Origin: an uncultured Oribacterium sp.
Lineage (GTDB): Bacteria > Bacillota > Clostridia > Lachnospirales > Lachnospiraceae
Direction: 5' to 3'
DNA length: 41,604 nt
NCBI GenBank assembly: GCA_900770445.1
Contig: CAAGKO010000072.1
Span: 1-41,604 of the forward strand
Part shown: positions 24,743 to 32,034 of the stretch, one piece after another
Layout of the letters: each line of letters opens with the position of its first letter
How positions within the stretch are numbered: the first letter of the stretch is position 1
Position numbers and translations under genes: made by a program
Notes under the pieces: generated by a model
The model's input: the letters and a program-made list of their open reading frames with translations, nothing else
What the model was told of the DNA's origin: nothing
Databases searched by the model: none

Positions 24743-25186
24743 ATGGAGTTAGCTAATTTAAAGCCGGCTGACGGCGCAAAGCAGTCAAAGAACTTCAGAC
24801 GTGGCCGTGGCCATGGTTCAGGAAACGGCAAGACCGCAGGTAAGGGCGCAAAGGGCCAGAAGGCAAGATCCGGAGCACCAAGACCAGGATTTGAGGGTGG
24901 TCAGATGCCTCTGTTCAGACGTATCCCGAAGAGAGGATTCACTGATCGCAATTCCAAGGTTATCACAGGTATCAACCTTTCTACTCTTGACGCTCGTTTC
25001 AATGAGGGCGAGGAAGTAACCATCGAGGCTCTTCTCGAGAAGGGTATCATCAAGAAGGTTAACGATGGCGTTAAGATTCTTGGTAACGGCGAGCTCACAA
25101 AGAAGCTCAACGTGAAGGTGAATGCTTTCTCGGCATCTGCTAAGGAGAAGATCGAAGCGTTAGGCGGCACCTGCGAGGTAATCTGA
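24743..25186 (+). CDS. rplO: 50S ribosomal protein L15
   Basis: Late-assembly protein with a long Gly-rich extended arm that penetrates 23S rRNA. It has 147 residues. The arm is easily recognised (RRGRGHGSGNGKTAGKGAKG, then GFEGGQMPLFRRIPKRGF). AAGGAGG precedes the start. The secY start follows the stop after 2 nt, so synthesis of the translocon is tied to that of the ribosome. Confidence 0.99.
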   Translation: MELANLKPADGAKQSKNFRRGRGHGSGNGKTAGKGAKGQKARSGAPRPGFEGGQMPLFRRIPKRGFTDRNSKVITGINLSTLDARFNEGEEVTIEALLEKGIIKKVNDGVKILGNGELTKKLNVKVNAFSASAKEKIEALGGTCEVI

Positions 25187-25188
25187 TA

Positions 25189-26529
25189 ATGTTCAAATCA
25201 CTACTTAATGCATTTAAGGTAAAAGAACTGAGGAAAAAGCTTCTGTTCGTTTTCCTGATGCTCGTAGTAATTAGGTTTGGATCGAATCTTCCTATCCCGG
25301 GTGTGAACGCGCAGTACTTTAGCGAGCTGTTTAACAGCATGTCCAATAATGATGCATTCGGTTGGTTCAATACGATGACCGGTGGCTCCTTCGAGCAGCT
25401 GTCGATCTTCGCACTGTCCATCACACCGTACATCACTTCATCCATCATCATCCAGCTGCTCACCGTGGCCATTCCGGCGCTCGAGGAGATGCAGAAGGAT
25501 GGTGAAGAGGGAAGAAAGAAGCTCACTGAGTACACCAGATACGTAACGATCGGTCTGGCTCTTATCGAGTCACTTGCGATGGCTATCGGATTTGGCGGTC
25601 AGGGACTTCTGATCGGTTTCGCCGAGGCGAGCACAGGAAGAAAGATCGCTGATATCGCGATCGCTGTTATAGCGATGACGGCGGGCTCGGCACTTCTGAT
25701 GTGGATCGGTGAGCAGATCACAGATAAGGGTGTGGGCAATGGTATTTCCCTTGTCCTCCTCTTCAATATTCTGTCTTCTGTTCCGAGCGATTTCCAGACG
25801 CTGTACATCAGATTCATGAGCGGAAAGAATGTGGCAACGATGGTTGTCGCAGCGATCATCATCGTTGCAGCAATTATCGGACTGGTTGTATTTACCATCA
25901 TCCTCAACGACGCGCAGAGGACCATTCCGGTTCAGTACAGCCGTCGTGTGCAGGGCAGAGGCCTGGTGGGCGGACAGTCCTCCAATATCCCTCTGAAGGT
26001 CAATACAGCAAGCGTTATGCCGGTTATCTTCGCCAGCTCTCTGATGACCATGCCTGTTGTGGTCGGTCAGATCATCAAGGTGGATTACAGCACGATTCCT
26101 GGTCAGATCCTTATGGCGCTGAACTCAGGCTCCTGGTGCAATCCGGACAGACCGATTTATTCAATCGGACTGGTGATCTACATCCTGCTGCTTTACTTCT
26201 TCGCATATTTCTATACATCGATTTCTTTTAATCCGTTAGAGATTGCAAATAACATGAAGAAGCAGGGTGGTTTTATCCCGGGTATCCGTCCGGGTAAGCC
26301 AACCAGCGATTACCTTGATAATATTCTTACATATATAATTTTCATCGGTGCGACAGGACTGGCCATCGTCGCGATCATTCCGATCTTTGTCTCCGGAGTG
26401 TTCAACGTCGGTCGTATCTCCTTCGCCGGTACGTCTCTGATCATTATCGTCGGCGTCGTGCTTGAGACCGTGAAGGCAATTGAGTCTCAGATGGTTGTAA
26501 GAAACTACCAGGGATTCCTGAACGATTAA
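25189..26529 (+). CDS. secY: Protein translocase subunit SecY
   Basis: Central channel of the Sec protein-export machinery in the cytoplasmic membrane. It has 446 residues and ten hydrophobic segments. Known signatures are visible: IRFGSNLPIPGVNAQYF near the N terminus, SIFALSITPYITSSIIIQLL in helix 2, and GFIPGIRPGKPTSDYL in the large cytoplasmic loop before the last helices. The start has only GAGGTAAT inside rplO, so it is probably coupled to rplO. A hairpin follows before adk. Confidence 0.99.
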   Translation: MFKSLLNAFKVKELRKKLLFVFLMLVVIRFGSNLPIPGVNAQYFSELFNSMSNNDAFGWFNTMTGGSFEQLSIFALSITPYITSSIIIQLLTVAIPALEEMQKDGEEGRKKLTEYTRYVTIGLALIESLAMAIGFGGQGLLIGFAEASTGRKIADIAIAVIAMTAGSALLMWIGEQITDKGVGNGISLVLLFNILSSVPSDFQTLYIRFMSGKNVATMVVAAIIIVAAIIGLVVFTIILNDAQRTIPVQYSRRVQGRGLVGGQSSNIPLKVNTASVMPVIFASSLMTMPVVVGQIIKVDYSTIPGQILMALNSGSWCNPDRPIYSIGLVIYILLLYFFAYFYTSISFNPLEIANNMKKQGGFIPGIRPGKPTSDYLDNILTYIIFIGATGLAIVAIIPIFVSGVFNVGRISFAGTSLIIIVGVVLETVKAIESQMVVRNYQGFLND

Positions 26530-26541
26530 TCGTCAACACCA

Positions 26542-26572
26542 AGCCTCCTCAGACGTACGATCTGGGGAGGCT
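26542..26572 (+). terminator. Attenuator-like hairpin between secY and adk
   Basis: AGCCTCCTCAGA (26542-26553) pairs with TCTGGGGAGGCT (26561-26572, one T-G pair) around a 7-nt loop. There is no real T tract, so it would reduce or process rather than end the transcript. Confidence 0.55.
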
Positions 26573-26611
26573 ATCAGTGTTTATTACTATAGTACTATCG
26601 GGAGAACGCAA

Positions 26612-27259
26612 ATGAAGATTGTTATGTTAGGTGCGCCTGGTGCCGGTAAGGGTACACAGGCAATCAAGATTGCTGATAAGTATGATATTCCACACATTTC
26701 GACGGGAGATATCTTCCGTGCGAACATCAAGGGTGGTACCGAGCTCGGACAGAAGGCGAAGTCCTACATCGATAAGGGCGAGCTGGTTCCGGATGAGGTG
26801 ACGATCGGAATGCTTCTGGATCGTATCGCACAGGATGACTGTAAGAATGGTTATGTTCTCGATGGCTTCCCACGTACGATTCCGCAGGCAGAAAGCCTGA
26901 CAGAGGCACTGAAGAGCCAGGGCGATCAGATTGACTTCGCACTGAACATCGATGTTCCGGATGAAGCCATCATCGAGCGTATGTCCGGCAGACGTGCCTG
27001 CCCGAAGTGCGGTGCAACCTACCATATCGTATACGCAGCACCGAAGACAGAAAACATCTGTGATAAGTGTGGTACCGAGCTCATCATTCGTTCGGATGAT
27101 AAGCCGGAGACCGTAAAGGATCGTCTCAATGTTTACCATCAGCAGACAGAGCCGCTCATCGCGTACTATAAGGCAGCCGGCGTGCTTCGTGAGGTTGACG
27201 GAACACAGGAGCTTCCGAAGGTATTTGAGGATGTCGTTGCGATCCTTTCCGAGAACTGA
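26612..27259 (+). CDS. adk: Adenylate kinase, zinc-lid form
   Basis: Converts ATP and AMP to two ADP. It has 215 residues, the long bacterial form. The P-loop is GAPGAGKGT (8-16), followed by the AMP-binding STGDIFR region and DGFPRT (84-89). The lid domain holds four cysteines (130, 133, 150, 153) in CPKC and CDKC arrangements, indicating the structural zinc lid typical of Gram-positives. CGGGAG lies upstream. It occupies the standard place between secY and map. Confidence 0.99.
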   Translation: MKIVMLGAPGAGKGTQAIKIADKYDIPHISTGDIFRANIKGGTELGQKAKSYIDKGELVPDEVTIGMLLDRIAQDDCKNGYVLDGFPRTIPQAESLTEALKSQGDQIDFALNIDVPDEAIIERMSGRRACPKCGATYHIVYAAPKTENICDKCGTELIIRSDDKPETVKDRLNVYHQQTEPLIAYYKAAGVLREVDGTQELPKVFEDVVAILSEN

Positions 27260-27328
27260 TTCATCGGAAGGCAAGCGACAGATCAGCCTCTGATGTGAAA
27301 CATCAAGCGTATTCAGAAAGAAGTACTA

Positions 27329-28114
27329 ATGATCGAAATCAAATCAAAACGTGAAATCGAACTGATGCGTGAGGCAGGCAAGATTCTCTTCGAGATGCAC
27401 AATCGTCTCGGAGAGAAGATCGCCCCTGGTATCAGCACGAAGGAACTGGATGAACTGGCCGAGGGCATCATGCGGAAGCTCGGTGGTTTCCCTAGCATGA
27501 AGGGCTTATATGACTTTCCGGGAACCTGCTGCATCTCCGTCAACGAAGAAGTCATCCATGGTATCCCTGACCGTCATGTGATTCTGAAGGATGGTGATAT
27601 CGTCTCCATCGACACCTGCACCAGCTACCATGGCTATAATGCAGATGCGACCAGAACCTGGGCGGTGGGTGAGATTTCCGAGGATGCGAAGCGGGTGATC
27701 AGAGTCTGCCAGCAGAGCTTCTTCGAAGGTATGAAGAAGGCCGTCGCCGGTAATCATCTGAACGATATTACATCGGCCATCGGTAATTATGTAGAGTCTC
27801 AGGGCTGTGGCATCCTGAGAGAATACTGCGGACATGGTATCGGGGCGGAGATCCATCAGGATCCGGAAATTCCGAACTATGATATGCATCGGAAAGGTCC
27901 GAAGCTCTGTGCCGGTATGACGCTGGCGGTGGAGCCGATGATCACACTGGGATCACCGATCTGCCATACACGGGATAACGGCTGGAATGTCGTTCCGGAT
28001 GACGGCAGTCTTTCCTGCCACTATGAAAACACGATTCTTATCACCGACAGTGAGCCGGAGCTTCTGACGATGCCGGGTGAGGATAAGAGTTTATTAATCA
28101 CATTAAATAAATAA
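27329..28114 (+). CDS. map: Methionine aminopeptidase, type I
   Basis: Removes the initiator methionine from new proteins. It has 261 residues. All five metal ligands align with the well-known type I enzymes: Asp95, Asp106, His169, Glu202 and Glu233, with the catalytic His77 in NEEVIHGIPD. Family motifs are GYNADATRTWAVGE and CGHGIGAEIHQDPEIP. The 69-nt gap after adk contains a TGATGT/ACATCA hairpin (27291-27305). The ribosome site (AGAAAG) is modest. The KOW-type RNA-binding protein gene that many relatives carry between map and infA is absent. Confidence 0.98.
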   Translation: MIEIKSKREIELMREAGKILFEMHNRLGEKIAPGISTKELDELAEGIMRKLGGFPSMKGLYDFPGTCCISVNEEVIHGIPDRHVILKDGDIVSIDTCTSYHGYNADATRTWAVGEISEDAKRVIRVCQQSFFEGMKKAVAGNHLNDITSAIGNYVESQGCGILREYCGHGIGAEIHQDPEIPNYDMHRKGPKLCAGMTLAVEPMITLGSPICHTRDNGWNVVPDDGSLSCHYENTILITDSEPELLTMPGEDKSLLITLNK

Positions 28115-28127
28115 GAAGGAGAACTGA

Positions 28128-28346
28128 ATGTCTAAATCAGATGTAATCGAGATTACTGGTAAAGTAATTGAAAAACTTCCGAATGCCATGTTCCAGGTTG
28201 AGCTTGAGAATGGACATCAGGTACTGGCACACATTTCCGGAAAGCTTCGTATGAATTACATTCGAATTCTTCCAGGTGACAAGGTGACCATCGAACTTTC
28301 ACCGTACGACCTTTCCAAGGGACGTATCATCTGGAGAGACAAATAA
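28128..28346 (+). CDS. infA: Translation initiation factor IF-1
   Basis: S1-like OB-fold factor that occupies the ribosomal A site during initiation. It has exactly 72 residues, the universal length. VIEITGKVIEKLPNAMFQVE, GKLRMNYIRILPGDKVTIEL and SPYDLSKGRIIWR match the family throughout. GAAGGAG precedes the ATG. It lies 13 nt after map and before a new internal promoter. Confidence 0.99.
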   Translation: MSKSDVIEITGKVIEKLPNAMFQVELENGHQVLAHISGKLRMNYIRILPGDKVTIELSPYDLSKGRIIWRDK

Positions 28347-28382
28347 AGCAGTCGATATTCTTACAATTCCTTTGAAAAGGGC

Positions 28383-28411
28383 TTTACAATAGTGGAGCGT
28401 TTTGTTAGAAT
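28383..28411 (+). promoter_or_regulatory. Internal promoter before rpmJ
   Basis: TTTACA (28383-28388) and TAGAAT (28406-28411) have an exact 17-bp spacer, in the 111-nt infA-rpmJ gap. It would give the rpmJ-rpsM-rpsK-rpsD-rpoA-rplQ section a transcript of its own. Confidence 0.7.
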
Positions 28412-28457
28412 GATACGGCAACTTTGTTCGAATTCGTTATTAGAAAGGGGAATTACT

Positions 28458-28571
28458 ATGAAGGTAAGATCATCAGTAAAGCCTATCTGCGAGAAATGCA
28501 AAGTCATCAAGCGGAAAGGCTCTATCAGAATTATCTGCGAAAACCCTAAGCACAAGCAGAGACAAGGTTAA
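28458..28571 (+). CDS. rpmJ: 50S ribosomal protein L36, zinc-binding form
   Basis: Smallest ribosomal protein, 37 residues, found by direct translation of 28458-28571. The zinc ligands are complete: Cys11, Cys14, Cys27 and His32. It starts MKVRSSVKPICEKC and ends HKQRQG, as in the common form. GAAAGGGG lies 7 nt before the ATG. It is followed 21 nt later by rpsM, the standard order. Confidence 0.98.
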   Translation: MKVRSSVKPICEKCKVIKRKGSIRIICENPKHKQRQG

Positions 28572-28592
28572 TTTTTACAGGAGGAAACAAAA

Positions 28593-28961
28593 ATGGCTCG
28601 TATTGCAGGTGTCGATTTACCGAGAGAGAAGCGTATCGAGATTGGTCTGACATACATCTATGGTATCGGTCAGTCCAGTGCTGATAAGATTCTCGCGGCA
28701 ACAGGCGTTAACCCTGACACACGTGTTAAGGATCTCACTGACGATGAAGTCAAGGAGCTTGCGAATTACATCGCTGAGCACCAGGTAGTAGAAGGTGACC
28801 TCAGAAGATCTACAGCTCTGGACATCAAGAGACTTCAGGAGATCGGCTGCTACCGTGGCATCCGTCACAGAAGAGGCCTTCCGGTTAGAGGTCAGAAGAC
28901 CAAGACCAATGCCAGAACACGTAAGGGACCGCGTAAGACTGTTGCTAATAAGAAGAAGTAA
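28593..28961 (+). CDS. rpsM: 30S ribosomal protein S13
   Basis: Head protein that forms bridges to the large subunit and touches P-site tRNA. It has 122 residues. MARIAGVDLPREKRIEIGLT and the C-terminal RHRRGLPVRGQKTKTNARTR are diagnostic. AGGAGG is the ribosome site. A 142-nt gap before rpsK is wide for this operon. Confidence 0.99.
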   Translation: MARIAGVDLPREKRIEIGLTYIYGIGQSSADKILAATGVNPDTRVKDLTDDEVKELANYIAEHQVVEGDLRRSTALDIKRLQEIGCYRGIRHRRGLPVRGQKTKTNARTRKGPRKTVANKKK

Positions 28962-29103
28962 TCTTTTAGAGAGTATTCTTCTTTAAGGTAAGAGAAAGTC
29001 CAGATCAGAAATGATCATGCTGATGTAGAATCAGAAGTAACTATTGTGATCTTCATGTTTTAAATACAGGAAGACAGAAAAAGGAAAGTAGGTTAGTTTT
29101 AAT
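28962..29103 (+). promoter_or_regulatory. Noncoding gap between rpsM and rpsK with tetraloop hairpin
   Basis: The 142-nt gap is AT-rich. GATCA (29003-29007) and TGATC (29012-29016) pair around a GAAA tetraloop, and ATCAG (29004-29008) could alternatively pair with a nearby CTGAT. No convincing promoter was found. It may be a processing or regulatory site. Confidence 0.35.
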
Positions 29104-29493
29104 ATGGCGTCAGGTAAGAGAATTACAAAGAAGCGCGTAAAGAAAAACGTTGAACGCGGACAGGCACATATTCAGGCATCTTTCAATAACACTATCGTTA
29201 CACTGACAGATGCTGAAGGAAACGCTCTTTCATGGGCAAGTGCTGGTGGTCTTGGTTTCAAGGGTTCAAGAAAATCTACTCCATATGCAGCTCAGATGGC
29301 TGCTGAAACTGCTGTTAAGGCAGCTTTAGTACACGGCTTAAAGTATGTGGATGTAAGTGTTAAGGGACCAGGATCAGGACGTGAGGCAGCTATTCGTGCA
29401 CTCCAGGCAAACGGTCTCGAGGTTACTTCCATCAAGGATGTAACACCGGTTCCACACAACGGATGCCGTCCACCAAAGCGCAGAAGAGTATAA
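29104..29493 (+). CDS. rpsK: 30S ribosomal protein S11
   Basis: Platform protein near the E site and the Shine-Dalgarno helix. It has 129 residues. Conserved blocks are GQAHIQASFNNTIVTLTDAE, KSTPYAAQMAAETA and GPGSGREAAIRALQA, ending PPKRRRV. Its ribosome site (AGGAAAG, about 15 nt away) is weak and distant, unlike its neighbours. Confidence 0.99.
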   Translation: MASGKRITKKRVKKNVERGQAHIQASFNNTIVTLTDAEGNALSWASAGGLGFKGSRKSTPYAAQMAAETAVKAALVHGLKYVDVSVKGPGSGREAAIRALQANGLEVTSIKDVTPVPHNGCRPPKRRRV

Positions 29494-29639
29494 TCCTGAG
29501 TTTTCTGGATTATCTTGAGTTGATTCACCACAGACATAGGCCGCAGTATGTATAAAATAGCGGCAGATCTGTCCGATGAAGCCCACGGGTGTAAAGGACG
29601 TATCACGTAAATTACTTGATATTATAAGGAGAAAGAATT
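29494..29639 (+). promoter_or_regulatory. Folded gap before rpsD
   Basis: A two-tier stem is possible in this 146-nt gap: ACAGA (29530-29534) with TCTGT (29568-29572), enclosing GCCGC (29540-29544) with GCGGC (29560-29564). S4 represses its own gene in several bacteria through leader RNA, so this could be such a site; that is inference. Confidence 0.4.
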
Positions 29640-30233
29640 ATGGCAGTTGACAAAACTCCCGTACTTAAAAGATGCAGGTCACTCGGACTTGACCCTGTAT
29701 TCTTAGGAATTGATAAGAAGTCTAACAGACAGCTCAGAAACCAGCGTCGTAAGATGTCTGAGTACGGTCTTCAGCTTCGTGAGAAGCAGAAGGCGAAGTT
29801 CATCTACGGCGTACTTGAGAAGCCTTTCCGTAACTACTATGCAAAGGCTAACCAGATGAAGGGCCAGACCGGTACCAACCTCATGGTTCTTCTTGAGTCT
29901 CGTCTGGATAATGTGATCTTCCGTATGGGCCTTGCTCGTACTCGTCGTGAGGCACGTCAGATCGTTGATCACAGACTCATCACTGTAAATGGCAAGGTTG
30001 TTAACATTCCTTCCTACCTTGTATCCGCTGGCGACGTAGTTGCTGTCAAGGAGTCCAAGAAGTCTCTTCAGAGATTTAAGGATATCCTCGAGGTTACCAA
30101 CGGCCGTATGGTTCCTGCATGGATCGATTGCGACCAGGAGAACCTCAAGGCGACTGTAAAGCAGCTTCCTTCCAGAGAGGAAATCGACGTTCCAGTAAAC
30201 GAGATGCTTATCGTCGAGTTGTATTCCAAATAA
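29640..30233 (+). CDS. rpsD: 30S ribosomal protein S4
   Basis: Primary 16S-binding protein that starts small-subunit assembly. It has 197 residues. The N-terminal region has no zinc-type cysteine cluster, so it is the zinc-free form. The S4 RNA-binding domain is clear (LESRLDNVIFRMGLARTRRE, then ARQIVDHRLITVNGKVVNIP). TAAGGAG lies upstream. It stands directly before rpoA. Confidence 0.99.
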   Translation: MAVDKTPVLKRCRSLGLDPVFLGIDKKSNRQLRNQRRKMSEYGLQLREKQKAKFIYGVLEKPFRNYYAKANQMKGQTGTNLMVLLESRLDNVIFRMGLARTRREARQIVDHRLITVNGKVVNIPSYLVSAGDVVAVKESKKSLQRFKDILEVTNGRMVPAWIDCDQENLKATVKQLPSREEIDVPVNEMLIVELYSK

Positions 30234-30259
30234 TTAGCCTGCAATAAAGGAGGCATTGC

Positions 30260-31216
30260 ATGTTCGATTTTGAGAAACCAAACATTGAGATTGTTGAGAT
30301 TTCAGATGATAAGAAGTACGGCAGATTCGTATGCGAGCCGCTGGAAAGAGGCTACGGTACTACACTGGGCAATGCGCTGAAGCGCATCATGCTCTCCGCT
30401 CTGACCGGTGCTGCAGTTTCTCAGGTCAAGATTACCGGTGCCGATCGGGATGGCGATGCAATCCCGGGTGTAAAGGAGTCTCTGACTGAGGTCATCATGA
30501 ACCTTAAGAGTCTCGAGATTCAGAACACTTCAGCCTCCGATGACGCAATGGTTGTTTATCTTTCGCATATGGGTGAGGGCGTCGTTACGGCGTCCGACAT
30601 CCAGCTGGTTGAGGGTCTGGAGATCCTGAATCCGGAGCAGAAGATCGCAACTCTTGACGCCCAGGATGCGAAGCTCGAGATGGAAATCACCATCACATCG
30701 GGCAGAGGCTATGTCGGTGCAGATCGTACCAGAGCCGCAGAACTTCCGGAAGGAGTTTTCGACGTAGATGCGATCTACACACCAGTAGAGCGTGTAAATA
30801 TGGCCATCAGCAACACGCGTGTCGGGAACAAGATCGATTACGATAAGCTGACACTGGATGTATTTACCAGCGGTAAGATGAGCCCGGATGATGCTGTTTC
30901 TGAAGCAGCGAAGATTCTTTCCGAGCATCTGACCCTCTTCATCGATCTGTCTCAGAATACACAGACGACCGAAGTCATGGTTGAGAAACCGGTCGACGGT
31001 AAGGAGCGTATCCTCGAGATGAACATCGATGAGCTGGAGCTTTCCGTTCGCTCATATAACTGTCTCAAGAGAGCCGGTATCAACACCGTACAGCAGCTCT
31101 GTGCGAAGACACCGGATGATATGATGAAGGTTCGTAACCTGGGTCGTAAGTCACTTGAGGAAGTTCTTGCAAAACTGAAGGAGTTAAATCTCAGCCTTTC
31201 CACTCAGGAGGAGTGA
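30260..31216 (+). CDS. rpoA: DNA-directed RNA polymerase subunit alpha
   Basis: Scaffold for RNA polymerase assembly; its C-terminal domain contacts UP elements and activators. It has 318 residues. The N-terminal domain shows RFVCEPLERGYGTTLGNALK and RIMLSAL with the dimer interface. The C-terminal domain begins near residue 250 with LELSVRSYNCLKRAGINTV and contains VRNLGRKSLEEV. AAAGGAGG precedes the ATG. Confidence 0.99.
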   Translation: MFDFEKPNIEIVEISDDKKYGRFVCEPLERGYGTTLGNALKRIMLSALTGAAVSQVKITGADRDGDAIPGVKESLTEVIMNLKSLEIQNTSASDDAMVVYLSHMGEGVVTASDIQLVEGLEILNPEQKIATLDAQDAKLEMEITITSGRGYVGADRTRAAELPEGVFDVDAIYTPVERVNMAISNTRVGNKIDYDKLTLDVFTSGKMSPDDAVSEAAKILSEHLTLFIDLSQNTQTTEVMVEKPVDGKERILEMNIDELELSVRSYNCLKRAGINTVQQLCAKTPDDMMKVRNLGRKSLEEVLAKLKELNLSLSTQEE

Positions 31217-31312
31217 TCCATCCGGGATGGTCTGATTCGTCTGCAGGGAGCTGCAGAAGCTGAGATACATAAAAACCGGTAAGACCGAAGTGCACGGTGG
31301 GGGAAATAGATT

Positions 31313-31849
31313 ATGTCAAATTATAGAAAGTTAGGTAGAGAGTCCAGCCAGAGACAGGCCATGCTTCGCGCACTGACCACTTCTCTGATCGCAAACGGCA
31401 AGATCGTTACGACCGAGGCTCGTGCTAAGGAAGTTCGTAAGCAGGCCGAGAAGCTGATCGCACTTGCAGTTCGTGAGAAGGACAACTACGAAGAGGTTAC
31501 CGTTAAGGCTAAGGTTGCTCGTAAGGACGCCGATGGCAAGCGTGTAAAGGAAGTAGTTGATGGTAAGAAGGTTACCGTTTATGACGAGATCGAGAAGACC
31601 ATCAAGAAGGATAAGCCATCCAGACTTCATGCACGTCGTCAGATGCTTGCATACCTTTACCCGGTAACGGAGGTTCCTGCAGCTAAGGCTGGCCAGAAGA
31701 AGAACACCAAGAGTGTTGATCTCGCTGCCAAGCTTTTCGACGAGTACGGTGCGAAGTATGCTACCCGTAACGGTGGTTACACTCGTATCGTAAAGATCGG
31801 TCTCCGTAAGGGCGACGCTGCTATGGAGGTTCTTCTTGAGCTCGTTTAA
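31313..31849 (+). CDS. rplQ: 50S ribosomal protein L17 with a large insertion
   Basis: Large-subunit protein at the tunnel exit side. The core is clearly L17 (NYRKLGRESSQRQAMLRALT at the start, RLHARRQ, and NGGYTRIVKIGLRKGDAAME at the end). At 178 residues it is about 55-60 longer than the usual ~120. The extra material lies mainly at about residues 55-103, a Lys/Val/Glu-rich block between the N-terminal domain and the RLHARRQ helix, with a shorter one near 120-135. The insertion is in frame and has the same codon style, so it is not a recent import. The upstream 96-nt gap contains CCATC/GATGG and CTGCAG/CTGCAG inverted repeats. A strong terminator closes the operon. Confidence 0.97.
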   Translation: MSNYRKLGRESSQRQAMLRALTTSLIANGKIVTTEARAKEVRKQAEKLIALAVREKDNYEEVTVKAKVARKDADGKRVKEVVDGKKVTVYDEIEKTIKKDKPSRLHARRQMLAYLYPVTEVPAAKAGQKKNTKSVDLAAKLFDEYGAKYATRNGGYTRIVKIGLRKGDAAMEVLLELV

Positions 31850-31878
31850 TGCTTAAGAGAACATCAGGCGATTTTTTT

Positions 31879-31915
31879 AAAGACGAAATCATCTTCGGAT
31901 GGTTTCGTCTTTTTT
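31879..31915 (+). terminator. Terminator of the ribosomal superoperon
   Basis: AAAGACGAAATCATC (31879-31893) pairs with GATGGTTTCGTCTTT (31898-31912, one T-G pair) around a TTCG tetraloop and continues into a T run. Confidence 0.95.
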
Positions 31916-31978
31916 GTACATATCCATGAGAGGGCCATGCGAAGCGTGGTGCGTCAGAATTTCGTAAACTATTTGCGA

Positions 31979-32006
31979 TTGATTGTTGATACAGGTCTAG
32001 TATACT
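31979..32006 (+). promoter_or_regulatory. Probable promoter of the second wall-repeat protein
   Basis: TTGATT (31979-31984) and TATACT (32001-32006) are 16 bp apart, about 28 nt before the start codon's upstream GGGAGG. Confidence 0.6.
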
Positions 32007-32034
32007 TAGATTACAGAATACCAGGGAGGTTCGT

